Of a DNA stretch of 64,000 nt, positions 57,040 to 64,000 are shown piece after piece. A model generated the notes under the pieces. The model worked only from the letters and a program-made list of their open reading frames with translations, was not told the origin of the DNA and made no database searches. This DNA comes from CAXQZM01 sp965229645. GTDB taxonomy: Bacteria > Pseudomonadota > Alphaproteobacteria > UBA7985. The position numbers and the translations under genes were made by a program. Location of the stretch: assembly GCA_965229645.1 (NCBI GenBank), contig OZ245893.1:2790001-2854000 (forward strand), written 5' to 3'. The stretch's first letter is position 1. Every line of letters starts with the position of its first letter.

Positions 57040-57799
57040 GGCACTGGTCCTTGGCGGCACGCGGGAGGCGCAGGCGGTGGCGGCGCAGCTGCTGGCGCAC
57101 GACTACGCGGTGACGCTGGCCTTCAAGGGCTTGACCGCCCGTCCAGTGGTCCCCCCGGGGGTGGCGCGGCGCATCGGCGGCTTTGGCGGCGTGACGGGCT
57201 TAGCCGCCTACGTGCGCGCCAGCGGGACCGACCTGCTGATCGACGCGACCCATCCCTTCGCGGCGACCATGTCGTGGAACGCCTACCGAGCCGCCCGCCT
57301 GTCGTCGACGCCCTTGTTCGGGGTTCAGCGCCCCGCCTGGACGCATCGGCCAGGGGACCGATGGCACGCCGTGGCAAGCCTGCCCAAGGCTGTGCGCCGC
57401 CTTCGCCACGCGCGCCCACAACGGGTCGTGCTCGCCTTGGGCGGCCAAGGCGCCGAGCTGTTTCGCGCGTGCGCGCAACACCGGTTTCAGGCGCGGGTCC
57501 TGATCAATTCCAAGACCGCCTTGGCGACTTCGCGCGCACACCGCTGGCGCAGGCTGGTCCTCCTTAGGGTCGCAACCCAGCGCGGCCTGGCGGATGAGCT
57601 GCGCGGCCTCAGGCAGTTCGCCGCCGATCTCATGATCGTCCGCAACGCAGGCGGCGGCCAAGACGCCAAGCTGACCGCCGCGCGCCGCCTGTCCCTGCCC
57701 GTCTGGATGATCGACCGGCCCGCCATGCCGCCCGTGCCGCTATTTTCGTCGCCTTCGGCGCTGATTGCCGCGGTCGCGGCGGGCATGGGCGGCCGATGA
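57032..57799 (+). CDS. cobK: Precorrin-6A reductase
   Basis: This enzyme reduces precorrin-6A with NADPH. The 255-residue product starts MPRALVLGGTREAQAVAAQL (GTG), which is the family N-terminus, and has the motif LLIDATHPFAATMSWNAYRA, LALGGQGAELF and MIVRNAGGGQDAKLTAA. The GTG overlaps the end of cbiD by 8 bases; frames further upstream lie inside cbiD. CbiJ is the equivalent name in the anaerobic pathway. Confidence 0.92.
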   Translation: MPRALVLGGTREAQAVAAQLLAHDYAVTLAFKGLTARPVVPPGVARRIGGFGGVTGLAAYVRASGTDLLIDATHPFAATMSWNAYRAARLSSTPLFGVQRPAWTHRPGDRWHAVASLPKAVRRLRHARPQRVVLALGGQGAELFRACAQHRFQARVLINSKTALATSRAHRWRRLVLLRVATQRGLADELRGLRQFAADLMIVRNAGGGQDAKLTAARRLSLPVWMIDRPAMPPVPLFSSPSALIAAVAAGMGGR

Positions 57800-58050
57800 G
57801 CTTTGCCCAACCCGCCGCCCCAGCCCAGACCCCCCTCCGTACTCGTCGCCCCACACGGCGCAATCGGCCTTTGCACTTGGACACCAGCGTCCCCAGCCCG
57901 TGCCAATCGCTGTGCCAGATCGACAAGACCGACGGCACCTGCCTGGGGTGCGGCCGCACGCTCGATGAGATTCGCACCTGGATGATCATGAGCGCCGACG
58001 AAAAACACGCGGTCTGGGACCGGCTGCGCGCCCTCCCCGATTGTGCCTAA
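57796..58050 (+). CDS. DUF1289 domain protein
   Basis: This 84-residue protein has a proline/arginine-rich N-terminus and a DUF1289 domain with four cysteines: SPCQSLCQIDKTDGTCLGCG, then RTLDEIRTWMIMS. It probably binds a metal or small cluster. It is embedded in the cobalamin operon with 4- and 8-base overlaps to cobK and cobU, so co-translation is likely, though no cobalamin role is known. Confidence 0.88.
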   Translation: MSFAQPAAPAQTPLRTRRPTRRNRPLHLDTSVPSPCQSLCQIDKTDGTCLGCGRTLDEIRTWMIMSADEKHAVWDRLRALPDCA

Positions 58051-58552
58051 TCATTTGGTTTTGGGCGGGCGCCGCTCGGGCAAGTCCGCCTTTGCCGAAG
58101 CCCAGGCGCGCGCGCTTGGCCTGCCGCTAACTTACGTCGCAACCTCCCGCGCTTACGACGAGGATCATGCTGAGCGCATCGCCCAGCACCGCCAACGCCG
58201 CGCGCAGCAAGGCTGGCATCTCTTGGAACTTCCGCAACCCCAGGACTTGCAGGGGGCGCTGGCAACCTTGGCCGCGTCCCCCATTGCGGCGGTGGTGGAC
58301 TGCCTTTCCATGTGGCTCAACAATCTGTTTTTGGATCAACTCGAGGTGCCCGATCTCCGCCTGCCGTCGGGTCCAGCGCATCTGTTTCTGGTGTCGAGCG
58401 AGGTGGGGCTAGGCGTGCATCCCGAAACCGCCCTGGGTCGGCGCTACGCCGACGCCCTCGGCACCCTCAACCAATCCCTCGCCGACCAGGCCGACCAGGC
58501 CTGGCTGATCGCGGCGGGACTGCCCCTCGCGCTCAAGGGCGCGACCGCTTAG
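58043..58552 (+). CDS. cobU: Adenosylcobinamide kinase / adenosylcobinamide-phosphate guanylyltransferase
   Basis: This bifunctional enzyme (also named CobP) phosphorylates adenosylcobinamide and attaches GMP in nucleotide loop assembly. The 169-residue product begins with the P-loop LVLGGRRSGKSAFAE and has TYVATSRAYDEDHAERIAQH with the H that accepts GMP, VVDCLSMWLNNL, and SSEVGLGVHPETALGRRYAD. GTG is the start, overlapping the DUF1289 gene by 8 bases. Confidence 0.95.
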   Translation: MPNHLVLGGRRSGKSAFAEAQARALGLPLTYVATSRAYDEDHAERIAQHRQRRAQQGWHLLELPQPQDLQGALATLAASPIAAVVDCLSMWLNNLFLDQLEVPDLRLPSGPAHLFLVSSEVGLGVHPETALGRRYADALGTLNQSLADQADQAWLIAAGLPLALKGATA

Positions 58553-58564
58553 GACCTACCCCTC

Positions 58565-59602
58565 ATGCTGCATAAAATTCCCGCCACCATCATCACGGGC
58601 TTCCTGGGCGCGGGCAAAACCACCCTGGTGCGCCACCTGATGGAACAGAACCAGGGCAAGCGCCTGGCCCTGATCGTCAACGAGTTTGGCGACGTCGGCG
58701 TCGATGGCGACCTGCTCAAGTCGTGCGGCCTGGACGGCTGCAGCGAAGACGCGATGGTCGAGCTTTCCAATGGCTGCCTCTGCTGTACCGTTGCCGACGA
58801 TTTTGTTCCCGCCATTGAGGCCTTGCTGGCCCTGCCGCAGCGGCCCGACCATATTTTGATCGAAACCTCGGGCTTGGCCTTGCCCAAGCCGCTGGTCCAG
58901 GCCTTCAACTGGCCCGCGGTCAAATCCAAGGTCACGGTCGATGGTGTCATCGCCCTGGTCGATGCCCGCGCCACCGCCGACGGCCTGTTCGCGCCCGATC
59001 CCCATGCCCTGGCGGCCCAGCGCGCCGCCGACCCTGGCCTCGACCACGAAAGCCCTTTGGAGGAACTCTTTGAAGAGCAACTGGGCTGCGCCGACCTGAT
59101 CCTCGTCAACAAGACCGACCTGATCGACCCAGCGGAGCGGGCCAGCATCACCGCCACTTTGGGCCAGCACAAGCGCGCTGCGGCGCAGTTGCTCTGGGCC
59201 ACGCAGGGGCAGGTCGGCCCGCGCACCCTCTTGGGTCTCGGGCTGGCAGCGGAGGAGGATTTGGACAGCCGCCCCTCGCACCACGACGGCGTCGATGAGC
59301 ATGAGCACGACGATTTCGCCACCTGCGTCGTCACCGCGCCCGCCACGCTCGACCGGGACGCCCTGCTCGCCAAGTGCCAGGCGGCGGTGACCCGCTTTGA
59401 TCTGTATCGCCTCAAGGGCTTTGCTCCTGTACCGGGCAGCCCCATGCGTCTCGCCATCCAGGGCGTCGGCCCACGGTTTCAGGCCTATTTCGACCGCGAT
59501 TGGCACCCAGACGAGGCGCGCCACACCCGACTAGTCGCCATCGGCAGCCACGGGCTCGACGCGGCGGCCTTGCAAGACTTCATGAACCAACCCGCCACTT
59601 GA
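58565..59602 (+). CDS. cobW: CobW-type GTPase
   Basis: CobW belongs to the COG0523 G3E GTPases and is thought to supply metal for cobalamin synthesis. The 345-residue protein has the P-loop TGFLGAGKTTLVRHL, the metal-binding NGCLCCTVADD, VNKTDLI (NKxD), a His-rich HHDGVDEHEHDD near residue 239, and the CobW C-terminal domain. It follows cobU by 12 bp and overlaps the next gene by 4 (TTGA). Confidence 0.95.
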   Translation: MLHKIPATIITGFLGAGKTTLVRHLMEQNQGKRLALIVNEFGDVGVDGDLLKSCGLDGCSEDAMVELSNGCLCCTVADDFVPAIEALLALPQRPDHILIETSGLALPKPLVQAFNWPAVKSKVTVDGVIALVDARATADGLFAPDPHALAAQRAADPGLDHESPLEELFEEQLGCADLILVNKTDLIDPAERASITATLGQHKRAAAQLLWATQGQVGPRTLLGLGLAAEEDLDSRPSHHDGVDEHEHDDFATCVVTAPATLDRDALLAKCQAAVTRFDLYRLKGFAPVPGSPMRLAIQGVGPRFQAYFDRDWHPDEARHTRLVAIGSHGLDAAALQDFMNQPAT

Positions 59603-60492
59603 CCCAACGGCTGTTCATTTTCGGCCTGGGGTATTCGGCCCAGGCCTTGGCGCAAACCTGTCTGGCGGCGGGCTGGCACGTCAGCGGCACGGTACGATCC
59701 GCTGAAAAGGCCGCGCGCTTGCGCGCCCAAGGCGTGGCGGCGCATGTTTTCGACGGTGCAGCGCCAGACGCGACGCCCGATCTCGACTTGCTCCGCGACC
59801 TCCAGGCCGCGCCCCATGTGCTGCAATCGGTCGGGCTGGTCGAGGGCCAGGACCCGATCCTACCGATCTTCGATGCGCATCTAATCCGCTGCCCGCGCGC
59901 CTGGGTCGGCTACCTCTCGACGACGGTTGTCTATGGCAATCACGACGGCGCTGCGGTCGATGAAACGACGCCCCCCGTTCCCACGACCTACCGCGGCAAA
60001 GCCCGCTTAGCCGCCGAACGAGCCTGGGCGCGTTTGCCCATCCCGCTTCATATCTTTCGTCTGGCGGGCATCTACGGCCCAGGTCGAAACCTGCTGGTCA
60101 AACTGCAAAGCGGCAAAGCCCGGACCCTTACCAAGCCAGGGCAAGTGTTCAGCCGTATTCACGTGGCGGACATAGCCAAACTCGTCTTCGCCTCCATGGT
60201 CGCTCCCGTCGCGCGCCCTGGCGCGCCCGAAATCTACAACGGCGCGGACCAAGAAAGCGCCGACCCCGAAACCGTCGCCGCTTATGCTGCGGCCCTGCTC
60301 GGAGTTCCTGCGCCCGCCTTGGTGCCTTACCAGGAAGCGATGCTCTCGCCCATGGCCCGCAGCTTCTACGCCGACAACAAACGGGTCAAGGCCGAAAAAA
60401 TGCGCCGCCTGATCGGCACCCTGACCTACCCCACCTACCGCGAAGGACTCCAAGCGCTGCTGGCGACGGTGCGAGCAGGACCCGTCGAATGA
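59599..60492 (+). CDS. NAD(P)-dependent SDR/epimerase, YeeZ-like
   Basis: This extended-SDR type protein of 297 residues begins with a Rossmann motif FIFGLGYSAQALAQ (GxGxxA variant) and has YLSTTVVYGNHDG, FRLAGIYGPGRN and a C-terminal substrate lobe. The catalytic Tyr-Lys pair is in TTYRGKARLAAE. TTG 59599 is chosen because it overlaps the cobW stop as TTGA and gives the family N-terminus. The substrate is unknown; position alone links it to the cobalamin genes. Confidence 0.85.
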   Translation: MTQRLFIFGLGYSAQALAQTCLAAGWHVSGTVRSAEKAARLRAQGVAAHVFDGAAPDATPDLDLLRDLQAAPHVLQSVGLVEGQDPILPIFDAHLIRCPRAWVGYLSTTVVYGNHDGAAVDETTPPVPTTYRGKARLAAERAWARLPIPLHIFRLAGIYGPGRNLLVKLQSGKARTLTKPGQVFSRIHVADIAKLVFASMVAPVARPGAPEIYNGADQESADPETVAAYAAALLGVPAPALVPYQEAMLSPMARSFYADNKRVKAEKMRRLIGTLTYPTYREGLQALLATVRAGPVE

Positions 60493-61224
60493 GGGCTACA
60501 CGTTGCTTCAATACCATTCGCATTTGTATTTAATCGGCTGAAGCAACGGTCAAAAAAGGACTTTTTTTAGCCGATTTGTGTCTCGCGGCAGATACGCTTC
60601 GCATTTCGGCTTTTTGGGGTCGCGGTCTCTACTCGCTCGCTAGGCTCGCTCAGCCCGACGCTTTTATTGGCGGTCTCTACTCGCTCGCTAGGCTCGCTCA
60701 GCCCGACGCTTTTATTGGCGGTCTCTACTCGCTCGCTAGGCTCGCTCAGCCCGACGCTTTTATTGGCGGTCTCTACTCGCTCGCTAGGCTCGCTCAGCCC
60801 GACGCTTTTAGTGGCGGTCTCTACTCGCTCGCTAGGCTCGCTCAGCCCGACGCTTTTAGTGGCGGTCTCTACTCGCTCGCTAGGCTCGCTCAGCCCGACC
60901 GCTGGACGGGGCCTTCGCTGATACCCCGAGGCGCGTGTCCGCAATTCTCGAGGCCGCGTGTTTTGGGCGCGGGCGTTCCCTGCGCCCTTCGGGCTTGGAG
61001 CCCAACTGTTTGGAGCGCGGGCGTTCCCTGCGCCCTTCGGGCTTGGAGCCCAACTGTTTGGAGCGCGGGCGTTCCCTGCGCCCTTCGGGCTTGGAGCCCG
61101 CTTGGGGCCCCGCGTTCGCGGCCCTGATACCAGCGAACATAAGAATCATTCTGGGTCGCCGCTGGGATAAGTTCTCGCCGAAACTTTACTTCCTCTTTTC
61201 CGCGGATCGGGCTAAGGCCGCGCC
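60493..61224. repeat. Largest modular repeat island: C, 6 x D, 3 x E, A
   Basis: From about 60530 a variant type C hairpin (atcggctgaag...tttagccgat) is followed by six type D units starting at 60623, 60671, 60719, 60767, 60815 and 60863, then ataccccgaggcgc, three type E units with gcgttccctg at 60973, 61021 and 61069, and a type A end (ataccagcgaacat to gccgctggga, about 61130-61167). Both arrays keep the 48-bp period exactly. Open frames here are repeat artefacts. Confidence 0.93.
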
Positions 61225-62205
61225 ATGTTGAAAGCTCGCCTCCGCGCCGCTCGGGCGCCCCTTGTGATTGCCGTGATCGTCCTGCCCCTCGTCAGTCTTG
61301 GGATCGCCCTCTATGCTCTTTCGTCGCTGAATGGTGCCAAGCGCACCTTGGCAGCACAGATCAACCTGACCGCCGAGCTCCGCGATGCGGCGCAGGACTT
61401 GCAAGCCCGGCTTGACGCCGCGCAAGAGGTGTTGGCGGCGCAGGAAACCGAACTCGCCACCTATGGCAATGCCGATACGACCACCGCGACGATGCTTGCG
61501 GGCCTGGAAAGTCTTGCCAGCGATCTCGGCGACCGCGTTCTGGACTTGGAGTCAACCAACGCCAGCCCGTTTGATGAGCGGGTCCGCGCCGCCTTGCTGA
61601 ACGATCCAGGCATGTTGTTCGCCGCGGTCGATGCCTTCGAGCAAACGCAGAACGCCGATCTGTTTGCCACCTACGCGCCTGATATTCAGAACGATCCGTT
61701 CCTACCCGCGTTCGGCAATCCCAATGGCGACGTCACGCTGGTCGAGTATTTCGACTACAACTGCGGCTTTTGTCGCGGTGCCATGAACGACGTGCTGAAT
61801 TTGGTCGAGGCTGATGGCAACATTCGGTTGATCTTTAAGGAATTCCCGATTCTCTCGCAAGAAAGCCACGACGCAGCCATGGTCGCCATGGCTGCGGCGC
61901 AGCATGTGTCCTACCTCGACCTCCACCGCGCCGCCATGAGTTCGCCAGGGCAAGTCACAGGGGACGCGATGCTGGCGCTCGCGGTCGAACTGGGGGCCAG
62001 CGCCGACGCTATTCGCGACACCCTGGTGCAACAGCAAGCGCAGATGATCGCGAACTTGGACCGCACGCGCGCCGTAAGCCAAGCCATGGGCATTACGGGC
62101 ACGCCCGCCTTCTTCATTGAGGACCGCATGGTTCCCGGTGCCGTAAGCGGCGCCGAGCTCGCCCAAGTCGTCGCCGAAATCCGCGCCGAGCGCCAGGGTA
62201 GCTGA
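61225..62205 (+). CDS. Membrane-anchored DsbA-family thiol oxidoreductase
   Basis: This 326-residue protein has an N-terminal membrane anchor (about residues 12-34), an Ala/Leu-rich coiled-coil region (about 38-110), and a DsbA-like domain in the periplasm with the active site C180-G-F-C183 (FDYNCGFCRGAM) and cis-proline P294 (TGTPAFFI). It resembles DsbA/ScsC/Com1-type oxidoreductases, which form or repair disulfides in exported proteins. The coiled coil suggests oligomerisation, as in isomerase members. Confidence 0.9.
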   Translation: MLKARLRAARAPLVIAVIVLPLVSLGIALYALSSLNGAKRTLAAQINLTAELRDAAQDLQARLDAAQEVLAAQETELATYGNADTTTATMLAGLESLASDLGDRVLDLESTNASPFDERVRAALLNDPGMLFAAVDAFEQTQNADLFATYAPDIQNDPFLPAFGNPNGDVTLVEYFDYNCGFCRGAMNDVLNLVEADGNIRLIFKEFPILSQESHDAAMVAMAAAQHVSYLDLHRAAMSSPGQVTGDAMLALAVELGASADAIRDTLVQQQAQMIANLDRTRAVSQAMGITGTPAFFIEDRMVPGAVSGAELAQVVAEIRAERQGS

Positions 62206-62243
62206 CTCTGGGGTTCACAGGCCAAGCGACGAAGGACCACGCC

Positions 62244-62561
62244 ATGAAGAATGTGCAAGCCATGATGAAGCAGGCCCAGCGCATGCAGGCTAAAATGCAA
62301 GAGGCCCAGGACAAGCTAAATGACCTGGAGGTCCAAGGCCAATCGGGCGGTGGATTAGTGACCGCGACCGCAACGGGCAAAGGCGCCCTCAAGGCGCTGA
62401 CCATCGACCCGTCCCTCATCGACCCCGAAGACCCGCACATGCTGCAAGACCTGATTGTCGCCGCCGTCAACGAAGCACAGACCAAGGCGGAGGCAGAGGC
62501 GGCCAAATCCATGCAGGCCGTTACGGGCGGGTTGAAGTTACCCGAGGGATTTGGGTTTTAG
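62244..62561 (+). CDS. ybaB: YbaB/EbfC family nucleoid-associated protein
   Basis: This 105-residue DNA-binding protein has the standard YbaB layout: the helix NVQAMMKQAQRMQAKMQEAQ, then a GGGLVTATATGKGALKALTI sheet and DLIVAAVNEAQ helix. In most bacteria ybaB and recR are adjacent; here a complete repeat core separates them, starting 9 bases after the ybaB stop. dnaX is not upstream. Confidence 0.95.
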   Translation: MKNVQAMMKQAQRMQAKMQEAQDKLNDLEVQGQSGGGLVTATATGKGALKALTIDPSLIDPEDPHMLQDLIVAAVNEAQTKAEAEAAKSMQAVTGGLKLPEGFGF

Positions 62562-62569
62562 CCGGCCTA

Positions 62570-62766
62570 ATACCAGCGGCGATTGAAAATGACTCTTTTG
62601 ATCGCTGGTACACAGGGCCGCGACTGCGGCCCCCGCAGCGGCCCCGAGAATAGCGCGAAAGCGCCTCGGGGTACAAGCGAAGGCCCCGTCGGAGGCGAAA
62701 CGCGAAGCGTTTCTGCCGTGAGACACAAAACGGCCAAAAAAGTTTCAACTTTTTTGGCCGTTGGAA
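62570..62766. repeat. Modular repeat core without arrays (reference copy)
   Basis: This is the clearest complete core, about 197 bp: type A hairpin (ataccagcggcgattg to gatcgctggta), ggccgcgactgcggcc, ggccccgag with its partner ctcggggta, ggcgaaacgcgaagcgtttc, and type C hairpin (aacggccaaaaaagtt to aacttttttggccgtt). It sits between ybaB and recR. Confidence 0.93.
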
Positions 62767-62790
62767 TAAGCCCTAACCTGTCGGGGAACC

Positions 62791-63381
62791 ATGATTTCCC
62801 AAATCGATGAACTGATCAGCTTGCTGGCGCGTTTGCCAGGGATCGGCCCCCGCTCGGCCCGGCGCATGGCGCTCAATCTGTTGCAACGCAAAACCGACCT
62901 CATGACCCCGCTGGCCCGCACTCTGGCGCGCGTGGCCGACGAAGTGCAGCCGTGCGGGGAGTGCGGCAACCTGGACGCCGCGCCCCTATGCCGCATCTGC
63001 CGCGACTTGGGCCGCGACCGCAGCTTGGTTTGCGTGGTCGAACAGGTTGCCGACGTGTGGGCGCTGGAGCGGGCCCGGACCTACAAGGGACTGTACCATG
63101 TCTTAGGCGGGCGCTTGTCGGCCTTGGACGGAATTACGCCCGAGGGGTTGCGCACGGCGCCCTTGCAACGGCGGATCGCGGGCGGGGAGGTTGTCGAGGT
63201 CATTTTGGCGCTGTCGGCGACGGTCGAGGGGCAATCAACCGCCCACTTTGTGCAGGATCTGTTGGCGCGCAGCCATGTGACGGTGACCAAGTTGGCCCAA
63301 GGCCTGCCCGTCGGCGGCGCGGTCGAGTACCTCGACGAAGGCACCCTCGCCACCGCCTTGCGAGGCCGAAGCAAGGTTTGA
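62791..63381 (+). CDS. recR: Recombination protein RecR
   Basis: RecR acts with RecF and RecO to load RecA on gapped DNA. The 196-residue protein has an N-terminal HhH motif (LARLPGIGPRSARRMA), a four-cysteine zinc site (CGECGNLDAAPLCRIC) and a Toprim domain (CVVEQVADVWALERA, YHVLGGRLSALDGI). All features are normal. It ends 34 bp before another repeat core. Confidence 0.96.
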   Translation: MISQIDELISLLARLPGIGPRSARRMALNLLQRKTDLMTPLARTLARVADEVQPCGECGNLDAAPLCRICRDLGRDRSLVCVVEQVADVWALERARTYKGLYHVLGGRLSALDGITPEGLRTAPLQRRIAGGEVVEVILALSATVEGQSTAHFVQDLLARSHVTVTKLAQGLPVGGAVEYLDEGTLATALRGRSKV

Positions 63382-63414
63382 ACGTGGAGCATCAGAAGGG
63401 CCAAAGCTCTAATG

Positions 63415-63609
63415 ATACCAGCGGCGAATGAGAATGACTCTTATGTTCGCTGGTATAAGGGCCGCGACTGCGGCCCCCGTAGCGGCCCCGAGAATAGCGC
63501 GAAAGCGCCTCGGGGTATAAGCGAAGGCCCCGTCGGAGGCGAAACGCGAAGCGTTTCTGCCGTGAGACATAAAACGGCCAAAAAGGTGTCAACCTTTTTG
63601 GCCGTTGGC
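63415..63609. repeat. Modular repeat core without arrays
   Basis: This copy is about 93% like the core at 62570 and is complete, from ataccagcggcgaatg to ttggccgttgg. It lies between the convergent recR and mmcB genes, 5 bases before the mmcB stop. Differences in the hairpin arms are partly compensating (ggtgtcaacc versus agtttcaact in the type C loop). Confidence 0.93.
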
Positions 63610-63614
63610 ATGAT

Positions 63615-64000
63615 TCAGCTTTCCGCGGGTGTCAGGCCAGCGGCGCGCAAGGCCCCGAGCCGGGCGAATAGGAGCGTCAGGGCCTTGCGGCGCGTCGCGT
63701 GCAAAGGAGATTGGGAGGGCGCGCGCGCCTCGTGCCAGCCGTAGGCGTCGCATACCAGGAGCCCAACCTCGGCGGGAATCAGGTCCGTGGGGAAATCTTC
63801 GGGGACGGCAAAGCGGAAGGTATCGCAAAATTCCAGATAGTCTTGCCACTTGTGATCGACCTGGAAGTCCTCGCGGCTGGACTTGACTTCGATGCAGTGA
63901 AATTGGCCCGCCTTGTCGAGCGCCAATACGTCCGCGCGCCGGCCATTTTTCAGCCTGACTTCGGTCAGCGGTGCCCAATCCATATCGTGGCACAGGCGCA
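63615..64000 (-). CDS. mmcB: MmcB family DNA repair protein (5' end outside window)
   Basis: MmcB is a predicted PD-(D/E)xK nuclease of alphaproteobacteria linked to DNA damage repair. The visible part has LTEVRLKNGRRADVLAL with the D, FHCIEVKSSREDFQVDHKW with ExK, and DYLEFCDTFRFAVPEDFP. An ATG at 63983 is possible, but the frame stays open to the edge (RLCHD before the M) and the family has more residues upstream, so the gene is probably cut by the window. The last codons are next to a repeat core. Confidence 0.88.
   Translation of the reverse strand, partial: RLCHDMDWAPLTEVRLKNGRRADVLALDKAGQFHCIEVKSSREDFQVDHKWQDYLEFCDTFRFAVPEDFPTDLIPAEVGLLVCDAYGWHEARAPSQSPLHATRRKALTLLFARLGALRAAGLTPAES

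Noticed and set aside
60576..61127. Long open frames in the repeat islands (also 34403-35002, 39243-39752, 48710-49419, 53382-54233)
   Set aside because: The frames are open because the unit length is a multiple of three; they encode only repeated short peptides, change with unit number and lack ribosome sites or family similarity.
60530..61167. Possible CRISPR array because of regular 48-bp spacing
   Set aside because: Units are contiguous and nearly identical over their full length, without unique spacers, and no cas gene is present.

Overview
The window looks like the chromosome of a marine, GC-rich alphaproteobacterium; the order is uncertain. The evidence is the long RpoB and RpoC, the MmcB-type DNA repair protein, the DUF1289 and DUF2244 proteins, an aerobic lifestyle gene set (glpD, carotenoid oxygenase, cobalamin synthesis) and a convincing DddP-type DMSP lyase. 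No rRNA, tRNA, prophage or CRISPR array was seen.

Layout. 1-7.3 kb: a type I restriction-modification operon (hsdM cut by the left edge, hsdS, a DUF3800 gene, hsdR, a YgjP-type metallopeptidase). 7.6-12.3 kb: a CUT1 sugar ABC transporter (two permeases, ATPase, no binding protein) coupled to a PLP aminotransferase. 12.5-20.9 kb: rpoB and rpoC. 20.9-27.2 kb: a plastic region with two near-identical IS110 copies, an IS630 element inserted in the non-coding end of the first, a ParE-type toxin-antitoxin pair and a small membrane protein. 27.3-34.5 kb: cell wall genes (amidase, class A PBP), then mutL and a class III transaminase on the minus strand. 35.1-36.1 kb: rplJ-rplL with their own terminator, far from rpoBC. 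36.4-39.2 kb: DUF2141, a Tat-exported carotenoid oxygenase and an Rrf2 regulator. 39.8-43.6 kb: aldehyde dehydrogenase and dddP on the minus strand, with a PhyH-type dioxygenase divergent. 43.8-48.9 kb: an Mrr-type restriction gene behind the tail of a lost gene, an MFS transporter, a SUMF1-like protein, DUF2244 and proC. 49.4-53.3 kb: glpD-cmk-rpsA on the minus strand. 53.7-60.5 kb: cobalamin genes in two divergent arms (cobA-cobB; cbiD-cobK-DUF1289-cobU-cobW-SDR). 61.2-64 kb: a DsbA-like membrane thiol oxidoreductase, ybaB, recR, and mmcB cut by the right edge.

The most unusual content is a family of modular intergenic repeats. A core of about 195 bp with TACCARCGG-type inverted ends (62570, 63415, 39390) reappears in expanded form at 34.5, 48.9, 53.3 and 60.5 kb, with two internal sites where unrelated sequences are tandemly repeated at the same 48-bp period. 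Many copies sit directly against stop codons. A related tandem array at 55.8 kb seems to have become the N-terminus of CbiD. Start codons were moved inward from the longest open frame where ribosome sites, signal peptides or family N-termini argued for it; each entry gives the reason.
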